Shown here: positions 6,735 through 14,168 of the stretch, piece by piece | Position numbering within the stretch: position 1 is the first letter of the stretch | Layout of the letters: every line of letters starts with the position of its first letter | Source of the DNA: DASWUD01 sp036401755 | Lineage (GTDB): Bacteria > Pseudomonadota > Gammaproteobacteria > Thiohalomonadales > Thiohalomonadaceae | DNA: 20,563 nucleotides | Assembly (NCBI GenBank): GCA_036401755.1 | Contig: DASWUD010000243.1 | Coordinates: 1 to 20,563 of the forward strand | Reading direction: 5' to 3' | The notes under the pieces: generated by a model | Told to the model about the DNA's origin: nothing | What the model saw: the letters and a program-made list of their open reading frames with translations, nothing else | The model's database searches: none | Program-made: the position numbers and the translations under genes

Positions 6735-6867
6735 TATCCCCTCATGGATTTATGCCCGCAGGGTAGAGGGTTAGAGTGTGGGGAGTTGATTATCTCTAAC
6801 TAAAAATATTGATCCCCTCTCCCCAACCTTTATGCCCGTAGGGTGCCCTCCCGGTGGGAGAGGAGGA
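6735..6867. repeat. REP/BIME-like GC-rich palindromic element pair, copy 2
   Basis: A second pair in the same order as copy 1: 6735-6785 begins TATCCCCTC, carries the same GGATTTATGCCCGCAG core and GTAGAGGGTTAG, and ends GTGGGGAG; 6811-6867 begins GATCCCCTCTCCCC, carries TTTATGCCCGTAGGGT, and ends GGTGGGAGAGGAGGA. The parallel order suggests that the pair was duplicated and then diverged. The whole gap 6504-6966 holds no gene; apart from these repeats I see nothing in it. Confidence 0.7.
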
Positions 6868-6966
6868 TTACGCGCTGTTTCTACAAATGACATTTGCGCA
6901 TCCCTTACCAAACCTTGACGATTTGGGTAAAGTCACACCCCATCCACTTTCAGACACGAGACATCC

Positions 6967-7353
6967 ATGGCACGCGACATCATCCAGACCGACAAGGCAC
7001 CCAAGGCGATCGGCACCTACTCCCAGGCGGTCAAGGTGGGCACCACCGTCTACCTCTCCGGGCAGATCCCGCTGGTGCCGGAGACGATGGAGGTAGTAGC
7101 AGGCGAGATGCGCGCACAGATCGTGCGTGTCTTCGACAACCTGCAGGCGGTGTGCGTGGCGGCCGGCGGCTCGCTCAACGACATCGCCAAGCTCAACATC
7201 TTTCTCACCGACCTGGCGCACTTTCCCCTGGTCAACGAGGTGATGGCCAGCTACTTCAGCCAGCCCTACCCGGCACGCGCCGCCATCGGCGTCGCTTCAC
7301 TGCCGCGCGGGGTGGGCGTGGAGATGGACGGCATCATGGTGCTGGGCGGCTAA
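6967..7353 (+). CDS. ridA: RidA family reactive intermediate/imine deaminase
   Basis: 128 residues, the standard size. RidA hydrolyses reactive 2-aminoacrylate and related enamines/imines released by PLP enzymes; it acts as a cytoplasmic homotrimer. Landmarks: APKAIGTYSQAVKVG (11-25) with Tyr18, VYLSGQIPLVP (28-38), NLQAVCVAAGGSLNDI (58-73), IFLTDL (78-83), and YPARAAIGVASLPRG (101-115) with Arg104, the residue equivalent to the catalytic Arg105, followed by VEMD with Glu119. The start has only a weak upstream site. The gene lies after the repeat region and 18 bases before the cyclase gene. ridA near recG is a recurrent gammaproteobacterial arrangement; here four to five other genes lie between them. 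Confidence 0.95.
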   Translation: MARDIIQTDKAPKAIGTYSQAVKVGTTVYLSGQIPLVPETMEVVAGEMRAQIVRVFDNLQAVCVAAGGSLNDIAKLNIFLTDLAHFPLVNEVMASYFSQPYPARAAIGVASLPRGVGVEMDGIMVLGG

Positions 7354-7371
7354 CGACACCAGGGTCGCGGC

Positions 7372-9210
7372 ATGCAGCTCATCCCGCCTCTGCTGCGCAC
7401 CCCCTTCGCGGCGATTGCCGCGCTGTTCATCGCCCTCACGCTGCTTGAGTACGCCACCGACGGGCTGCTCAGCAACATCGAACACCCCAGCAGCGACTTT
7501 ATGCTGCGCCAGATCGCCAAACACAATCCACCCGATCCCGACATCGTCATCGTCGACATCGACGAGCGCAGTCTGGAGTTGATGGCGCCGCTCGAAGGGC
7601 GCTACCCATGGGCGCGCTCGGTGCATGCCGAGCTGGTGGAGGGGATCGCCCGCCAACAACCCAAGGCGATCGTATTCGACATCCTGTTCAGCGACTCCGA
7701 TCTGCTGCGCCCCGATGCCGACGCCTATCTGGCCGAGGTGGCACAGTCACACGACAACCTCTTCTTCCCCTTCGTGCGCCTCGATGCCGTGGCCGATGCG
7801 AGCGGCCTGCCGCTCGATGAGTACGGCGCGCAGCTCGGCTTCCAGCGCACCCCCGGTGCCGCGGCGGGGTCGCGCGCCGCGCTGTTGCTGCCCATGACGT
7901 CGCTGCTCCACAACCTCGGCGCCATCAACTTCAGCGCCGATGAGGATGGCGTCGGCCGACACTACCCGCTCTATTTGCAGGCGCACGGCTGGCGTCTCCC
8001 CTCGCTGCCGGCGCGCGTTGCCACCGCACTCGGTTTGCCCCTGCCCGACCACGAGATCCTCACGCTCAACTGGCACGGCACAGCGCTCAGCTATCCGCGC
8101 CGCTCCTATTACGACATCTATCACGATCTGACCCTAAGCGAGCCGCAGCGCTCTGCCCACGAGTTCACCGACAAGATCGTCATCATCGGCGCCACCGCCA
8201 CCGGCCTGCACGACCTGCGCGCTACCCCACTCTCCAGCCAGCATCCCGCAGTGGAGATCCTCGCCACCGCCATCGACAACCTGAAGAATCAGGATCCGCT
8301 GCGCGAAGTCCCGGTGCCCTATCGCATCGCGCTGACACTGCTGTTGCTTGGCCTGGTCTTCCTTGCCTTTGCCCGCAACCTTGGGCCGTTGCCCATCGCC
8401 ATCGCCCTGCTGCTGGCGACACTGCTGCTCTCCGCCCTCAGCTATCTGCAGCTGCAGCAACGCTGGCTGCTGGCGGTGGTAACACCGCTGCTCATCACCT
8501 GGGGATATTTCGGCGCCGCCGCGCTCTATGCCTACTGGCAGGAGCGCAAGGTGCGTGAACGCTCAGTGCAGATCTTCAGCCGCTTCCTCGACCCGCGCGT
8601 GGTTAAAGAGCTGGTGGCGCGCGGCGAGTCGGCATTGTCGCTGAAGAGCGAGAGCCGCCAGCTCACCGTGCTCTTCTCCGACATCCGCGGCTTCACTACC
8701 CTCTCCGAGCAGCGCACCGCCGAGCAGGTGGTGGAGCTGCTCAACCACTACTTCAGCCAGCAGGTGCAGGCGGTGTTCCACCACAACGGCACCATGGACA
8801 AGTTTATTGGCGACGCCATCATGGCCTTCTGGGGCGCGCCGGTGGATGATCCGCAGCAGGCCGACAACGCGGTTGACGCCGCGCTGGAGATGTCCGAGGT
8901 GCTGATCAAGTTCCGCGACTCGCTGCCGGAGGAGTTGCGCGATTTCGATATCGGCATCGGTATCCACAGCGGCCCGGCGGTGGTCGGCTTCATCGGCTCG
9001 GAAAACCGCCTCGACTACACCGCCATTGGCGACACGGTCAATCTCGCCAGTCGCATCGAGGGGCAGACCAAAGGGGTGGCGCGGGTGCTGGTGTCGGGCG
9101 AGACGCGCGCCCTGTGCAGCACACGGTTTGACTTTGTCGACCACGGTTCATATAAGGTGAAGGGCCGCAGCCAGGAAGTCCGGCTGTTCGAGCCGGTCCG
9201 ACGCAACTGA
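7372..9210 (+). CDS. CHASE2-domain sensor adenylate cyclase (class III)
   Basis: 612-residue membrane sensor enzyme predicted to make cAMP. An N-terminal membrane helix (about 8-26) is followed by an extracytoplasmic CHASE2 domain (about 35-305; DIVIVDIDERSLE at 57-69, WARSVHAELV at 80-89, KAIVFDILFSD at 98-108, KIVIIGATATGLHDLRATPL at 268-287). Two to three further membrane helices occupy 316-388, then a short linker (QIFSRFLDPRVVKELV) leads to the cyclase domain. Catalytic residues by alignment to mycobacterial Rv1625c spacing: metal Asp437 (LFSDIRGFTTL) and Asp481 (DKFIGDAIMAFWGAP), substrate pair Lys477 and Thr550, transition-state Asn557 and Arg561 (GDTVNLASRIEG). Lys/Thr fits ATP rather than GTP. 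The domain looks complete and active. It is followed at 11 bases by the SH3b gene, whose ribosome-binding site overlaps its stop. The ligand of CHASE2 is not known. Confidence 0.95.
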   Translation: MQLIPPLLRTPFAAIAALFIALTLLEYATDGLLSNIEHPSSDFMLRQIAKHNPPDPDIVIVDIDERSLELMAPLEGRYPWARSVHAELVEGIARQQPKAIVFDILFSDSDLLRPDADAYLAEVAQSHDNLFFPFVRLDAVADASGLPLDEYGAQLGFQRTPGAAAGSRAALLLPMTSLLHNLGAINFSADEDGVGRHYPLYLQAHGWRLPSLPARVATALGLPLPDHEILTLNWHGTALSYPRRSYYDIYHDLTLSEPQRSAHEFTDKIVIIGATATGLHDLRATPLSSQHPAVEILATAIDNLKNQDPLREVPVPYRIALTLLLLGLVFLAFARNLGPLPIAIALLLATLLLSALSYLQLQQRWLLAVVTPLLITWGYFGAAALYAYWQERKVRERSVQIFSRFLDPRVVKELVARGESALSLKSESRQLTVLFSDIRGFTTLSEQRTAEQVVELLNHYFSQQVQAVFHHNGTMDKFIGDAIMAFWGAPVDDPQQADNAVDAALEMSEVLIKFRDSLPEELRDFDIGIGIHSGPAVVGFIGSENRLDYTAIGDTVNLASRIEGQTKGVARVLVSGETRALCSTRFDFVDHGSYKVKGRSQEVRLFEPVRRN

Positions 9211-9221
9211 AGGAGAGTGAG

Positions 9222-9725
9222 ATGACGGTTTCCCGCTGGTGGCTGGTGCTGCCGCTGATGACAGCACTGCCGGTACTGGCCCAGACGGCCACGCTGCTGC
9301 GCGATAGCGAATTGAAGAGTGAACCGTTTAGCAACGCCAGCCGGGTGACGGCCATGAAGGCGAAGCAGACCATCGAAGTCGGCGAACGCCGGGGCGGCTG
9401 GTACCAGGCCAAGACCTCCACGGGCCAGACCGGCTGGGTGCGACTCACTGCGGTGCTGCTCGGTAGCGGTCAGGCCAAGGGTGACAGCGGCCTCGCCTCC
9501 ACCGCCCAGTTTCTCCAGAGCGGCCGCTCGGGCAGCAGCGGCGTCACCGCCGCCACCGGTATTCGCGGCCTCGATTCCGCCGACGTGGTCAATGCCAAAC
9601 CCGATCCCGAAGCGGTCGCCAAGCTCGACGGGCTCCAGGTGGGCAGCGACGAAACGCGCCGCTTCGCCGCCGAGGCCAACCTCTCGTCACAGAAGATCGG
9701 CTATCAGCCGGCTGCAGGTAAATAG
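9222..9725 (+). CDS. Exported SH3b-domain protein
   Basis: 167 residues. A signal peptide (MTVSRWWLVLPLMTALPVLA, cleavage near residue 20) precedes one bacterial SH3 domain, about 21-80: TATLLRDSELKSEPFSNA, GERRGGWYQAKTSTGQTGWV. SH3b domains often bind cell-wall peptides or partner proteins. The rest (about 85-167) is Ser/Gly/Ala-rich and contains TAATGIRGLDSADVVNAKP, a segment I have seen only as a conserved tail without assigned function. A strong AAGGAG site overlaps the cyclase stop codon. The next gene, an M48 protease, starts two bases after this stop, so the three genes are very probably one operon and the products may meet in the periplasm. Confidence 0.9.
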   Translation: MTVSRWWLVLPLMTALPVLAQTATLLRDSELKSEPFSNASRVTAMKAKQTIEVGERRGGWYQAKTSTGQTGWVRLTAVLLGSGQAKGDSGLASTAQFLQSGRSGSSGVTAATGIRGLDSADVVNAKPDPEAVAKLDGLQVGSDETRRFAAEANLSSQKIGYQPAAGK

Positions 9726-9727
9726 TC

Positions 9728-10621
9728 ATGCACCTATCCCTCACCAGGATCATTTCCAGCTGGGGCGCCGCCCTGTTGCTGCTGGCGGCCGGTAACGCCC
9801 ACGCCGACCTGTTCGGCGGGCTCAGCAAGGCCCTGCAGGAGAGCGGCAACTCGAAAGCCGCCAAGATCGGCTCGGTGCTCAACACCAGCAAGAGCGCCTT
9901 CGGCGAGGTCAGCGAAGAGCAGGAGCGTGACATCGGCCGCCAGGCGGCCGCCGTGCTGTTCGGCGCCGCGCCGCCCCTCGACAACGATGCCCTGCAACGC
10001 TACGTCAATCGGGTGGGCAACTGGGTGGCGCTGCAGGGCGAGCGGCCCAGGCTGCAGTGGCGCTTCGCGGTGCTCGACGACAACGATGTCAACGCCTTCG
10101 CCGCCCCCGGTGGCTATGTCTTCATCACCAAGGGGCTGCTGCTGACCATGCAGAGCGAGGCGGAGCTGGCGGGCGTTCTTTCCCACGAGACGGTCCATGT
10201 GCTGCGCAAACACCACCTGGCCGCCGTGCAGAAGGGGGCGCGCCTCGATCTGGCGGGTCTCGCCGCCGGTCAGGCGGTGAAAAATGACCAAAATCGCGCC
10301 CAGCTGGAGAAGCTCACCGGAGGTTTCAAGGAGCTCTACTCGCGCGGTCTCGATAAGGAGGATGAGTTCGAGGCGGATCGCATGGGTATCGTTATCGCCA
10401 CGCGCGCCGGCTACGACCCCTACGGGCTGCCGGCAGTGTTGCAGACCCTCGGTGCCATGAATCCGCAGGATGGCGCACTCGCCTTCATGTTCAAGACCCA
10501 CCCGGCGCCGGCACTGCGCCTGGAGCGCCTGGCGCCGTTGCTCACCAAACTCGAACCCTACGCGGCCCAACCGGCGGTGGGCGGCCGCTTTGCCGAGCAG
10601 CTTGCTACACTAAAGAAGTAG
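9728..10621 (+). CDS. Exported M48 family metalloprotease (BepA-like catalytic domain)
   Basis: 297 residues. The signal peptide ends near AHA-D at residue 26. The zinc site is present: HETVH at 153-157 (HExxH) and a downstream Glu in EDEFEADRMG (about 212) as third ligand. Other family marks: EEQERDIGRQ (63-72), NAFAAPGGYVFITKGLL (122-138) and a late HPAPALRLERL. The length and the lack of TPR repeats match short periplasmic M48 proteases rather than full-length BepA, which is involved in outer-membrane protein quality control. The gene starts two bases after the SH3b stop with an AGGT-type site, and ends the cyclase cassette. A link between cAMP signalling and envelope proteolysis is inference from the gene order. 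Confidence 0.94.
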   Translation: MHLSLTRIISSWGAALLLLAAGNAHADLFGGLSKALQESGNSKAAKIGSVLNTSKSAFGEVSEEQERDIGRQAAAVLFGAAPPLDNDALQRYVNRVGNWVALQGERPRLQWRFAVLDDNDVNAFAAPGGYVFITKGLLLTMQSEAELAGVLSHETVHVLRKHHLAAVQKGARLDLAGLAAGQAVKNDQNRAQLEKLTGGFKELYSRGLDKEDEFEADRMGIVIATRAGYDPYGLPAVLQTLGAMNPQDGALAFMFKTHPAPALRLERLAPLLTKLEPYAAQPAVGGRFAEQLATLKK

Positions 10622-10800
10622 GAGTGATGTAGGGTTCCCTTTGCATCAAAGGCACTGTCGCCATATCGTACAGAGAAACTGGCGGGCGCAGGGGGAGGGT
10701 GATCACTCCTCGTTACATCACAATCGACATCCCGATGCACCCTGCCTCGTGTGACGAGATTGCCCTATGAAGCGCGCTGCCTTGGAAAGGAGCCCTGCTA

Positions 10801-11256
10801 ATGGCGCCGACAAACCGCACCTTAACACTCATCATATGGAGCGAGGCGCTGCTGTTCCTGCTCCCGTCGACCGTACTCTTCATCGCGGGCTTTATCTTCT
10901 CCATCCTCGCCGCGTTTAGTGCCAATAAGGGCACCTTCACTCCGGCCTTTCTGGCCATTACCGCCTTTCTCCTGCTGCCCGGTTATGGCCTCTATTCACT
11001 GTGGTGGCTGGTCGTGAAGATCAACAAGGTTGCTGCGCATCAGGTGCCGAGGTTCATCTGGATTGGTGTCGCAGTAGGCGGTTTGCTCGCTTTGCTGTTC
11101 GCTCTCCCTTTTTTGATCTCCTGGCTTGCGCCAGCAAAGCCAATGATTTCTGCTATCAACAATACAACGACACTATTTTTGTTTGGTGGCGGGCCATTGG
11201 TGGTGGCGCTAACGCTATTAGCACTCGTTAGGCCATGGCGGTCCAGCAATGGCTAG
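10801..11256 (+). CDS. Hypothetical four-helix membrane protein
   Basis: 151 residues that I cannot assign to a family. Four hydrophobic segments are visible: about 10-38 (long, LLFLLPSTVLFIAGFIFSIL), 49-72 (AFLAITAFLLLPGYGLYSL), 85-108 (FIWIGVAVGGLLALLFALPF) and 122-144 (TTTLFLFGGGPLVVALTLLAL). The C-terminus is short and basic (VRPWRSSNG). An AAGGAG site lies a few bases before the ATG. About 180 bases of non-coding DNA separate it from the M48 gene, so it is probably not in the cyclase operon. No partner is suggested by the neighbours. Confidence 0.75.
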   Translation: MAPTNRTLTLIIWSEALLFLLPSTVLFIAGFIFSILAAFSANKGTFTPAFLAITAFLLLPGYGLYSLWWLVVKINKVAAHQVPRFIWIGVAVGGLLALLFALPFLISWLAPAKPMISAINNTTTLFLFGGGPLVVALTLLALVRPWRSSNG

Positions 11257-11360
11257 CTCGTCCACTGAGTCTCGGTGTATATCGGATTTGACAGGTTATG
11301 CCTCATTCGATCTGACTTGTGCAGCGGCGCGCTTCAGCTCTAACTTTAGAGGAAATTAAA

Positions 11361-11774
11361 ATGCGGTTGCTTGTACTTATCTTTTCCCTACTACCTGGAT
11401 TAGTTATTGCCCAAACTCTTTGCCCAGCATCCTTTGAACAATTTCTGTCCAAATTCGAATTGGACAGGACTTTTCAACAGCAAAATATTCTTTATCCTCT
11501 AAGGTATTCATTTATCGATCTTAGTGCGCTACCAGAACCAAGGGCAGTGTTCAAATCCCTTTCAAAAACTGAGGTGGCCACACGCAGCGACCCGATCTAT
11601 CCGTCAGTGGCCCATCAAACAGAGTTGCACCTAGAAAAGAAAGTAAATTTGGAGTCAACAGCACACGCTGCGGTTCGGTTTCGGAAGCCTGACACGGGAT
11701 ACTTGCTGATATACCGTTTCAAACAAATCGGGGGATGCTGGAAGCTTGTTGAATTCGAAGATGCATCAACATGA
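11361..11774 (+). CDS. Exported protein of unknown function, DUF4348-like pattern
   Basis: 137 residues with a signal peptide (MRLLVLIFSLLPGLVIAQ, cleavage near residue 18). The start at 11361 is preceded by an AGAGGA site at about eight bases; the open frame runs back to 11319, but that extension has no export logic. The mature part opens with CPASFEQFLSKFELDRTFQQQNILYPL and ends with GYLLIYRFKQIGGCWKLVEFED, a pattern (aromatic FxxF opening, FQ.xRxxYPL, terminal W-K-L-V-E-F) that resembles DUF4348 proteins by memory; this is not verified. Two cysteines in the mature part could form a disulfide. Base composition is clearly more AT-rich than neighbouring genes, which suggests recent acquisition. 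A perfect TTGACA at 11288 lies upstream but its -10 element is poor. Confidence 0.7.
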   Translation: MRLLVLIFSLLPGLVIAQTLCPASFEQFLSKFELDRTFQQQNILYPLRYSFIDLSALPEPRAVFKSLSKTEVATRSDPIYPSVAHQTELHLEKKVNLESTAHAAVRFRKPDTGYLLIYRFKQIGGCWKLVEFEDAST

Positions 11775-11908
11775 TACCCCCTAACAACCACATCAAGAAC
11801 GCTCACTCCCGCACGCCAGGACTCTGCTGCCGCGGCGCTCCTTGTGTGGGCCATTAGGGCTGGATGCGCCATGAACATCTACTCGGGGACCATGGTTGTC
11901 AGGTAGTT

Positions 11909-11914
11909 TATACT
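11909..11914 (+). promoter_or_regulatory. Candidate -10 element for recG
   Basis: TATACT, five of six bases to consensus, placed so that a start site would fall about 20 bases before the recG ATG. No good -35 element is seen at 16-18 bases, so this is weak evidence. Confidence 0.3.
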
Positions 11915-11942
11915 TGCCTTTCAATGCGTAATCCTCTTCCCC

Positions 11943-14036
11943 ATGCCGCAAACCGATAGCGCCGCCACCCTGCCTGTCACTAGCCTCAAGGGGATCGGTC
12001 CGGCGGCCGCCAAGAAACTGGAACGGCTCGGCCTGCGCACGGTGCAGGACCTGCTGTTTCACCTGCCATTTCGCTATCAGGATCGCACCCGGATAGTACC
12101 CATCGGCACGCTGCGCCCCGGTGACCAGGCGGTGGTCGAGGGAGAGGTGCAGCTCACCGAGGTGAAGTTCGGTAAACGGCGCATGCTGCTGTCGCGCATC
12201 AGCGACGGCACGGGTTCCATTACCCTGCGCTTCTTCCACTTCAACGCCGCGCAACAGGCCAACCTGGCACGCGGTACGCGGCTGCGCTGTTTCGGCGAGG
12301 TGCGCACCGGCAGCGTGACGCTGGAGATGGTGCACCCCGAATACCGGCGTATCGACCACGACGCACCCGTGGCTGTCGAAGAGCACCTCACCCCCCTCTA
12401 TCCCGCGAGCGAAGGGGTGCATCAGCAGAGTTTGCGCCAGCCCATCAGTCGTGCGCTCGATCTGCTCACCGCCGACACGGCACTGCTGCACGACTGGCTC
12501 CCTGAGACGCTTCGCGATGCGCTCCAGATGCCGTCGCTGCACGAGGCGCTCTTCTACCTGCACCGCCCGCCGCCCGATGCGCCGCAGGCGCTGCTCGCTG
12601 AGGGGCTCCATCCGGCGCAGCGCCGCCTCGCCTTCGAAGAGCTGCTGGCGCACCACTTGAGCCTGCAGCGGCTGCGCCAGCGCCGCCAACAAAAGCGCGC
12701 CTTCCCCTTAGCAGGTGATGGCTCACTCACCGGTCAGCTGCTGGCCACGCTGCCCTTTGCCCTCACCGCCGCGCAGCAACGGGTGGTCAGTGAAGTTAGC
12801 ACCGACCTGAAGCAGCCACACCCGATGCAGCGGCTGGTACAGGGCGACGTCGGCTCGGGCAAGACCATCGTGGCGGCGCTGGCGGTATTGCAGGCGGTGG
12901 AGAGTGGCTATCAGGCGGCGGTGATGGCCCCTACCGAGCTACTCGCCGAGCAGCACTACCGCAACTTTGCCCAGTGGCTGTCACCGCTTGGGGTGGAGTT
13001 GGCGTGGCTCGCGGGCAAGGTGAAGGGCAAGGGGCGCGGCGCGATGGTCGAGGCGCTCGCCACGGGCAGCGCGCGTGTCGCCATCGGCACTCACGCGCTG
13101 TTCCAGAAGGAGGTGAGCTTCGCCCGGCTGGGGCTGGTGATCATTGACGAACAACACCGCTTCGGGGTGCATCAGCGGCTGGCGCTGCGCGACAAGGGCA
13201 TGAGTAATGGCGTCTACCCGCACCAGCTGATCATGACCGCCACGCCGATCCCGCGCACGCTGCAGATGACCGCCTACGCCGACCTCGATGTGTCACTCAT
13301 CGACCAGCTGCCGCCGGGGCGCACCCCGGTGGAGACGGTGGCGATGGCCGAAGCGAAACGCGGCCAGGTGGTGGCACATGTACTCCACGCCTGCCAACAA
13401 GGGCGGCAGGCCTACTGGGTTTGCACCCTGATCGAGGAGTCGGAGGCGTTGCAGTGCCAAGCCGCCGAGGAGAGCGCCGCCTTACTGCGTGAAGCGCTGC
13501 CCGGCCTGCGCATTGGGCTGGTGCATGGCCGCCTCAAGCCCGCCGAGAAAGAAACGGTGATGGCGCAGTTCAAGGCGCACCAGCTCGATCTGCTGGTGGC
13601 GACCACCGTCATCGAGGTGGGGGTCGACGTACCCAACGCCAGCCTGATGATCATCGAAAACGCCGAACGGCTCGGCCTGGCCCAGCTCCATCAACTGCGC
13701 GGCCGCGTCGGGCGCGGCGCCGCCAAAAGCAGCTGCGTGCTGTTATACAAGCCACCTCTCTCCGAGACGGCACGAAAACGGCTGCAGGTGATGCGCGAAA
13801 GCAACGACGGCTTTCTCATCGCCCGCACCGACCTGGCGCTGCGTGGACCCGGTGAGTTGCTCGGCACGCGCCAGTCGGGGGCGTGGCAACTGCGCATCGC
13901 CGATCTGTTGCGCGACGAGGAGTTATTGCCGCAGGTAGCGGTAGTGGCCGAGGAGATGTTGGAACTGCAGAGCGCGAGTATCGCGCCGCTCATCGCGCGC
14001 TGGTTGCATAAGGGGGAGCGATTGGGCGAGGTTTAA
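11943..14036 (+). CDS. recG: ATP-dependent DNA helicase RecG
   Basis: 697 residues, the full RecG length. RecG drives branch migration and reverses stalled replication forks. Landmarks: N-terminal helix-hairpin-like LKGIGPAAAKKLERLG (15-30) and HLPFRYQDR (40-48), the wedge OB domain (about 60-150), Walker A GDVGSGKT (301-308), motif II DEQH (402-405) within IIDEQHRFGVHQR, motif III MTATPIPRTL (431-440), motif V-region TTVIEVGVDVPNA (554-566), motif VI QLRGRVGRG (584-592) and the RecG-specific TRG block ARTDLALRGPGELLGTRQSG. The ATG lacks a clear Shine-Dalgarno. It shares the plus strand with ridA but is separated from it by the cyclase cassette and two unknown genes. Confidence 0.97.
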   Translation: MPQTDSAATLPVTSLKGIGPAAAKKLERLGLRTVQDLLFHLPFRYQDRTRIVPIGTLRPGDQAVVEGEVQLTEVKFGKRRMLLSRISDGTGSITLRFFHFNAAQQANLARGTRLRCFGEVRTGSVTLEMVHPEYRRIDHDAPVAVEEHLTPLYPASEGVHQQSLRQPISRALDLLTADTALLHDWLPETLRDALQMPSLHEALFYLHRPPPDAPQALLAEGLHPAQRRLAFEELLAHHLSLQRLRQRRQQKRAFPLAGDGSLTGQLLATLPFALTAAQQRVVSEVSTDLKQPHPMQRLVQGDVGSGKTIVAALAVLQAVESGYQAAVMAPTELLAEQHYRNFAQWLSPLGVELAWLAGKVKGKGRGAMVEALATGSARVAIGTHALFQKEVSFARLGLVIIDEQHRFGVHQRLALRDKGMSNGVYPHQLIMTATPIPRTLQMTAYADLDVSLIDQLPPGRTPVETVAMAEAKRGQVVAHVLHACQQGRQAYWVCTLIEESEALQCQAAEESAALLREALPGLRIGLVHGRLKPAEKETVMAQFKAHQLDLLVATTVIEVGVDVPNASLMIIENAERLGLAQLHQLRGRVGRGAAKSSCVLLYKPPLSETARKRLQVMRESNDGFLIARTDLALRGPGELLGTRQSGAWQLRIADLLRDEELLPQVAVVAEEMLELQSASIAPLIARWLHKGERLGEV

Positions 14037-14110
14037 TAGATTGCTGGTAACGGCCATTTAATCCCAAAAAGGGAATCGACTAGCAACGACCTCTTGCGTA
14101 GCGACAATCT

Positions 14111-14138
14111 AAAAAAACGGGGCGCCGTAGCGCCCCGT
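14111..14138 (-). terminator. Intrinsic terminator of the large lipoprotein gene
   Basis: A 9-bp perfect stem ACGGGGCGC (14117-14125) / GCGCCCCGT (14130-14138) with loop CGTA. On the minus strand the stem is followed by seven T (A-run 14111-14117 on the plus strand). It lies about 30 bases after the stop of the minus-strand gene. The plus-strand side has no T-tract, so recG is not served by it. Confidence 0.9.
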
Positions 14139-14168
14139 CAAACCGTCCTACTCAACTAGCTAGAACTA

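Noticed and set aside
6538..6867. CRISPR array
   Set aside because: The repeats are palindromic, unequal in length and irregularly spaced, with no regular repeat-spacer pattern and no cas genes.
8563..10570. Long minus-strand frames opposite the cyclase and M48 genes
   Set aside because: Shadow frames from GC-rich codon bias; no start signals or recognisable domains.
11793..12692. 299-codon minus-strand frame opposite the start of recG
   Set aside because: It overlaps the certain recG N-terminus and has a shadow-like Gln/Arg/His-rich translation.
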